Shown one piece after another: positions 61,056 through 64,000 of a stretch of 64,000 bases of DNA. Position numbers and translations under genes: made by a program. The stretch is from Pseudomonas sp. Teo4 (GTDB lineage Bacteria > Pseudomonadota > Gammaproteobacteria > Pseudomonadales > Pseudomonadaceae): assembly GCF_034387475.1 (NCBI RefSeq), contig NZ_JAXCIL010000001.1, positions 3,286,001-3,350,000 of the forward strand, in the 5' to 3' direction. Below the pieces are notes generated by a model. The model was not told the DNA's origin. It did no database searches and saw only the letters and a list, made by a program, of their open reading frames with translations. Within the stretch, counting starts at the first letter, position 1. Every line of letters starts with the position of its first letter.

Positions 61056-61230
61056 ATGTACCTTTGAGCGCTGACTATCCGTAATTTCCGCCAGTTTGGC
61101 GATCTGCCCCAGGTTTTGTCTTCCGCCAAAACGAGGCCGTCACTGCGCTTGTAGGGAGAATGATGCCGGCAAGACCACATTAATCCAGGGCGTGGCCCGT
61201 TACATCGTTTCTACCGGCTTTGATGGCCAG
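61056..61230 (+). pseudogene. Frameshifted N-terminus of an OLD/GajA-type ATPase
   Basis: After AAGGAG the region starts ATGTACCTT and, across frames, reads MYLERLTIRNFRQFGDLPQV, then FRQNEAVTALVG, then ENDAGKTTLIQGVARYIVST. This is the N-terminal strand, Walker A (GENDAGKTT) and following helix of OLD-family ABC-type ATPases such as GajA. At least four one-base changes are needed, one of them a lost G before GAGAATGATGCC. Only about 58 residues are recognisable, so this is a dead remnant. Confidence 0.7.
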
Positions 61231-61328
61231 GCGAAAAAGCCTGTATTCAGGAGTTCCGGGTTTGGCGGGTCGTCTGTAGCTCGATCGGTGGCCTGGTCAG
61301 AACCTGTCGTATCCGGAGGGTCGATTCC

Positions 61329-61508
61329 TTAAGCACCCAGACCGTGCTCCAAACGCGCCAGTAACTCCAATGCATCCTCAGTGGTCGCATCCACCGGCCT
61401 TTTGTCGACTAAAGCGCGTGATGGGGTCATCAGCCAATGCATTGCAAGCGACTCATTACCGAACACTCGAATTGCGGCCTCTAGAAGTACAGGATCAATT
61501 TTTTCCAT
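61329..61508 (-). CDS. Mbc/ParS/Xre-type (DUF2384) antitoxin, short
   Basis: A 59-residue protein from ATG 61508: MEKIDPVLLEAAIRVFGNES, then LAMHWLMTPSRALVDKRPVD and ALELLARLEHGL. This is the C-terminal toxin-binding domain of DUF2384 antitoxins, without an HTH. AAGGTG lies 4 nt upstream. Such antitoxins normally partner a RES toxin, which here lies 3.9 kb away and is broken; no toxin follows directly. Confidence 0.7.
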   Translation of the reverse strand: MEKIDPVLLEAAIRVFGNESLAMHWLMTPSRALVDKRPVDATTEDALELLARLEHGLGA

Positions 61509-61702
61509 TTGTACACCTTGAAGGAGCGTCACCTGGCTCGTTGAGCATATGCCGACTGTCGAGAGCCTACGAGAGGGAGTGAAAGCCCGAAATGCGCCAT
61601 TTGCGGATTGAGTGGTCAGCAAGCCTGAACTCACCAGGGTTGGCAAGCACTGCGTGCCCGGATAGCTACCGGGCACAGGCGCTCACCACCCATCACCGCA
61701 AG

Positions 61703-62734
61703 TCAGTTTTTGCTGCCGTAGAAAGGGTTCGACCAGTTGTTGACTTCCTCACACACTTTTTCGTAGTGAGCGCCATGAATCGGGTTTTGAAGGGTTTGAT
61801 CCCACGTTACGAAATCACCGCCCGAGAGCACTGACATAATCTCGGCACACTGCTTCATCGCCGTTGAAATGATGCGGTGAGCTGTGCGGGGTTCGAGTCC
61901 ATTTATTCGATGCTCCAGTGCTGTGCTCTGAATCGTGCGAAGCCTGAAGGCATGCCCAGGATATGAGTTTTTCTGGTGCGACTCATCCATGGGGATGACA
62001 ACGCTGAAGCCCCAGAGTGTTGCCGATGCCGCAATGAGCGCGAACGTGAAGCACGCTTCGGTAATTTCAATGTGTTTCTGTGGATGGTAGTGCGGCTCGT
62101 CGGCAAAAAATCTCTTCTTAAGCTCATCCATCAGGAACTGCATCGCATAGGTATCGGCGATGACCTCTCGCGCGTGCTTCTCCAGTCGTTCCCGGTCATC
62201 TGCCGCTTCGGCTTCCGGTGGTGCACCTCGCTCCGCACGGCGAACCGCGTGGAGGTTATGAAAATGACCGACCTCGTGTAGGAGAATGAAACAGAAGATA
62301 GCGAACGCGAATGTTTCGAAGGTTGCCCGGTATTCAGGATCGCGCAACCACCAATAATCTGGGCTTTCCCAATCAAAAATGCCATCTTTGAGCCAGACCT
62401 TGACGTCGTGACGCCAGGGCAAAGGTGAGGCTTGGTAGGCTGGCGGAATGGGGCGGGCATGTACGGTCACTAAAGAAGCCAGCTTGATTACCAGATCAAG
62501 CATGCCCTTCCATACCATTACCGTCTTGAGCTCTGAATCCGCACCTGCTTGGCACCTCACCCCATCCACGAAGTACAGACTCACTTTATCGCCCGGCAGA
62601 GAGGCGCAAATTTCTCTACCCTGGCGCAGAAGCGAGTCATACATCTCACCATCTGGATCTTCGGTATAGATCTGCAGAATCCCCTCGCCTGGCTTGAAGT
62701 GTCTCTCAGCTATCCGACGTTCGATTTCGTCCAT
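61703..62734 (-). CDS. HExxH metallopeptidase-like protein (Lit-like)
   Basis: A 343-residue protein. His153-Glu-Val-Gly-His157 (LLHEVGHFHNLH) is an HExxH zinc motif, and Glu190-x2-Ala-Asp194 (AREVIADTYAMQF) provides the third ligand, the pattern seen in Lit-type (U49) peptidases that kill phage-infected cells by cutting EF-Tu. Hydrophobic helices flank the motif (FETFAFAIFCFI). GGGA lies 7 nt upstream of ATG 62734. The frame is intact. Identity with Lit is not claimed; the target is unknown. Confidence 0.65.
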   Translation of the reverse strand: MDEIERRIAERHFKPGEGILQIYTEDPDGEMYDSLLRQGREICASLPGDKVSLYFVDGVRCQAGADSELKTVMVWKGMLDLVIKLASLVTVHARPIPPAYQASPLPWRHDVKVWLKDGIFDWESPDYWWLRDPEYRATFETFAFAIFCFILLHEVGHFHNLHAVRRAERGAPPEAEAADDRERLEKHAREVIADTYAMQFLMDELKKRFFADEPHYHPQKHIEITEACFTFALIAASATLWGFSVVIPMDESHQKNSYPGHAFRLRTIQSTALEHRINGLEPRTAHRIISTAMKQCAEIMSVLSGGDFVTWDQTLQNPIHGAHYEKVCEEVNNWSNPFYGSKN

Positions 62735-62872
62735 GTCGTCCCTGGCCTTTTATGAATGGTGGTCAACGGTAAGCGCCGATGGTCTGTATGCCACAACCAC
62801 TGACACGATGCTACCCGCCAGACACAAACGAACGGGGTATCAGCCGAAGACAAAGCCCCCGCCTATCAAAAA

Positions 62873-63841
62873 TTAGGCGGGCTGCTTTTTCTTGACCGCA
62901 AAGATCGTCAAGCGGTTGAGGTCATCGATCTCAAGCCTGTAGCTTTTCCCGGTCTCAGAAAGCACAAGGCGCCCCAGACCGAACACACGGAAATAGTCAG
63001 CGTCATCTTGAGCGAGGATGTCGTTGAAGAAGCCTCGGAACCGGTAAGCATCCATCTCCTGGCTGGTGACCTTCAGGTAAACGCCCTTTCCATCGACACG
63101 ATCGATGAACCAAAACATGAACCCATTTCCCTTGCGTGGCTCCAGCCGAGCCCCACCATGGATAACTCGATTGGGTGAGCCGGGTGCCGCTTTCGATATG
63201 TTTGGAAAGTAGGAGATAAGCGGCATCTCTCCTTCACCCGTGACCTTCAGCTGTAGCCCGAAGAACTCGTTGCTCGAAAGATCCTTGTGCGCGTTGCGAT
63301 AGTATTCGACGAGCCGCTCGAAACTGCTGGTGCGGTTTCTGGTTGAGAAGGAACTGCCTTTCGCAACCCCACTGCGGCCTTGCCCGCGACCCTGGGCAGG
63401 ATTTGAACCAGCACTTCCTGACACCCCTTCCCCATCCTTCGGCTTGACGATGGTGGGGTCGAACTCATTGATGAAATCATGAAGCTTGCGTTTGGCTTCT
63501 CGATCCTTATGGGCAGCCTCTCCGCCCTGGCCTTGATCGCTTACATCGGGTTCCTCACCCTGCCAGTGGCAACCAGGCACATGCCCCACACCGGGGTCGC
63601 GAAAATGCGCAGCCCGATAGGTATCTTGTGGCAGGCTTGCATAGTTCACAGCCGTGATTGGGGGGGAGCTTGGCAAGGCCAAGCAATCAGCGTAGGAACA
63701 TTGAAAGGTGTAACGCGCTCGGGGCTCAGGCTGCGAGAAGTAGGCCCTGCGTGCATCTGAGATGGAAACGACTTCACCGAGTTCTACGCAATAAGCTTCC
63801 GAGACTTGAATCTTTGCGGGCATTCCCTGACGTCCTGACAT
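62873..63841 (-). CDS. Unrecognised protein with Cys/His cluster
   Basis: A 322-residue protein with an N-terminal Cys/His cluster (Cys48, Cys53, His79 in AAHFRDP, His87, Cys91, His92) and a linker rich in Gly/Ser around residues 120-165. The C-terminal half has mixed beta-type sequence (FFGLQLKVTGEGEMPLISYF, FMFWFIDRVDGKGVYLKVTS). The CxxxxC-HFR-H-C layout recalls that of the CoiA-like gene nearby, but the C-terminal parts differ. Start ATG 63841 (or 63823). A sigma70-like promoter lies upstream. The frame is intact. Function unknown. Confidence 0.6.
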   Translation of the reverse strand: MSGRQGMPAKIQVSEAYCVELGEVVSISDARRAYFSQPEPRARYTFQCSYADCLALPSSPPITAVNYASLPQDTYRAAHFRDPGVGHVPGCHWQGEEPDVSDQGQGGEAAHKDREAKRKLHDFINEFDPTIVKPKDGEGVSGSAGSNPAQGRGQGRSGVAKGSSFSTRNRTSSFERLVEYYRNAHKDLSSNEFFGLQLKVTGEGEMPLISYFPNISKAAPGSPNRVIHGGARLEPRKGNGFMFWFIDRVDGKGVYLKVTSQEMDAYRFRGFFNDILAQDDADYFRVFGLGRLVLSETGKSYRLEIDDLNRLTIFAVKKKQPA

Positions 63842-63904
63842 GATGGCGAAGCCCTAACACGCCCCAGGTAATCTGGTCTTGGGTCAGGCCTCACGGGAGG
63901 TACG

Positions 63905-63933
63905 TTTATAATCGGGATTCGAGTGACCTGTAA
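63905..63933 (-). promoter_or_regulatory. Sigma70-type promoter for the last minus-strand gene
   Basis: On the minus strand TTACAG and TATAAA are separated by exactly 17 bp. The transcript would start near 63897, about 55 nt before the ATG at 63841. Confidence 0.55.
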
Positions 63934-64000
63934 ACCAGCTAAACCCGCGAGTTAGAGAGGCTGGGGATATCATCGGCTTACGGGAGAAGACAAGTGAGCT

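Larger units (their letters stand above)
54156..64000. mobile_element. Genomic island (left boundary in window, right end outside)
   Basis: From the MscS break to the end of the window there are no REP elements, the gene order is unlike the conserved core, and genes belong to toxin, nuclease and phage-defence families. No integrase or transposase is visible, so the mode of insertion is unknown; it may lie beyond base 64000. Base composition looks more AT-rich by eye but was not computed. Confidence 0.7.

Noticed and set aside
61263..61335. tRNA-like stretch near the antitoxin (CTGTAGCTCGATCGGTGG, GGTCGATTCC)
   Set aside because: A D-arm-like and a T-arm-like motif occur, but I could not form a complete cloverleaf with acceptor and anticodon stems, so it is not listed as a tRNA.
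63479..63760. Plus-strand frame of 93 codons opposite the last gene
   Set aside because: Antisense to the 322-residue gene; no independent support.

Overview
The window looks like a chromosome segment of a Pseudomonas putida-group bacterium. It is GC-rich, the gene order (scpA-yciO-rnm, yciB-yciI-CpxR/P/A-like, trkH, plpD, recQ, lapE-like, Anbu operon, gbuRA) is typical of fluorescent pseudomonads, and several families of Pseudomonas REP inverted pairs sit between genes. No rRNA, convincing tRNA, CRISPR array or complete insertion sequence was seen.

Layout. 1-6.6 kb: scpA, yciO and rnm on the minus strand, then yciB, yciI, a small coiled-coil protein and a CpxR/CpxP/CpxA-like envelope-stress system. 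6.7-19.8 kb: nitroreductase, TrkH, two AraC regulators, an Mpo1-like protein, an LpxH-like phosphoesterase, an EamA exporter, a SelW-like protein, the patatin autotransporter PlpD, MarR, RecQ, a YecA-family protein and YbaN. 19.9-33.7 kb: a 2804-residue LapA-type RTX adhesin divergent from its own TolC/ABC/HlyD type I exporter. 33.8-37.7 kb: the four-gene Anbu (ancestral proteasome-like) operon. 37.9-54.1 kb: TapT, an Aer-like receptor, a guanidinobutyrase locus (gbuR-gbuA-symporter), a 42-residue microprotein, transporters and regulators, a BrnTA toxin-antitoxin pair, a SDR-EutH-LuxR cluster and a DEAD-box helicase.

At about 54,156 the core ends inside a MscS-type channel gene, which keeps only its first 187 codons. 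The remaining 10 kb is a genomic island of defence or toxin-like genes: an HNH protein with an unrecognised C-terminal region, a RES-domain toxin with a HEPN/RES-type N-terminus, a divergent HEPN protein, a CoiA-like nuclease, a possible BECR-fold nuclease, a Mbc/ParS-type antitoxin, a Lit-like HExxH peptidase, and an unrecognised protein with a Cys/His cluster. REP elements are absent from this part.

The most striking observation is that several island genes are broken by single-base deletions, often in short homopolymer runs, while the roughly 45 core genes are open. Joining the frames restores one long product in three cases (HNH 1 deletion, RES 2, CoiA-like 2), and a fifth locus is the frameshifted N-terminus of an OLD/GajA-like ATPase. 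The other notable signal is a near-palindromic element of about 51 bp with IS3-like ends, found twice in opposite orientation, each copy inside the spacer of a REP pair.
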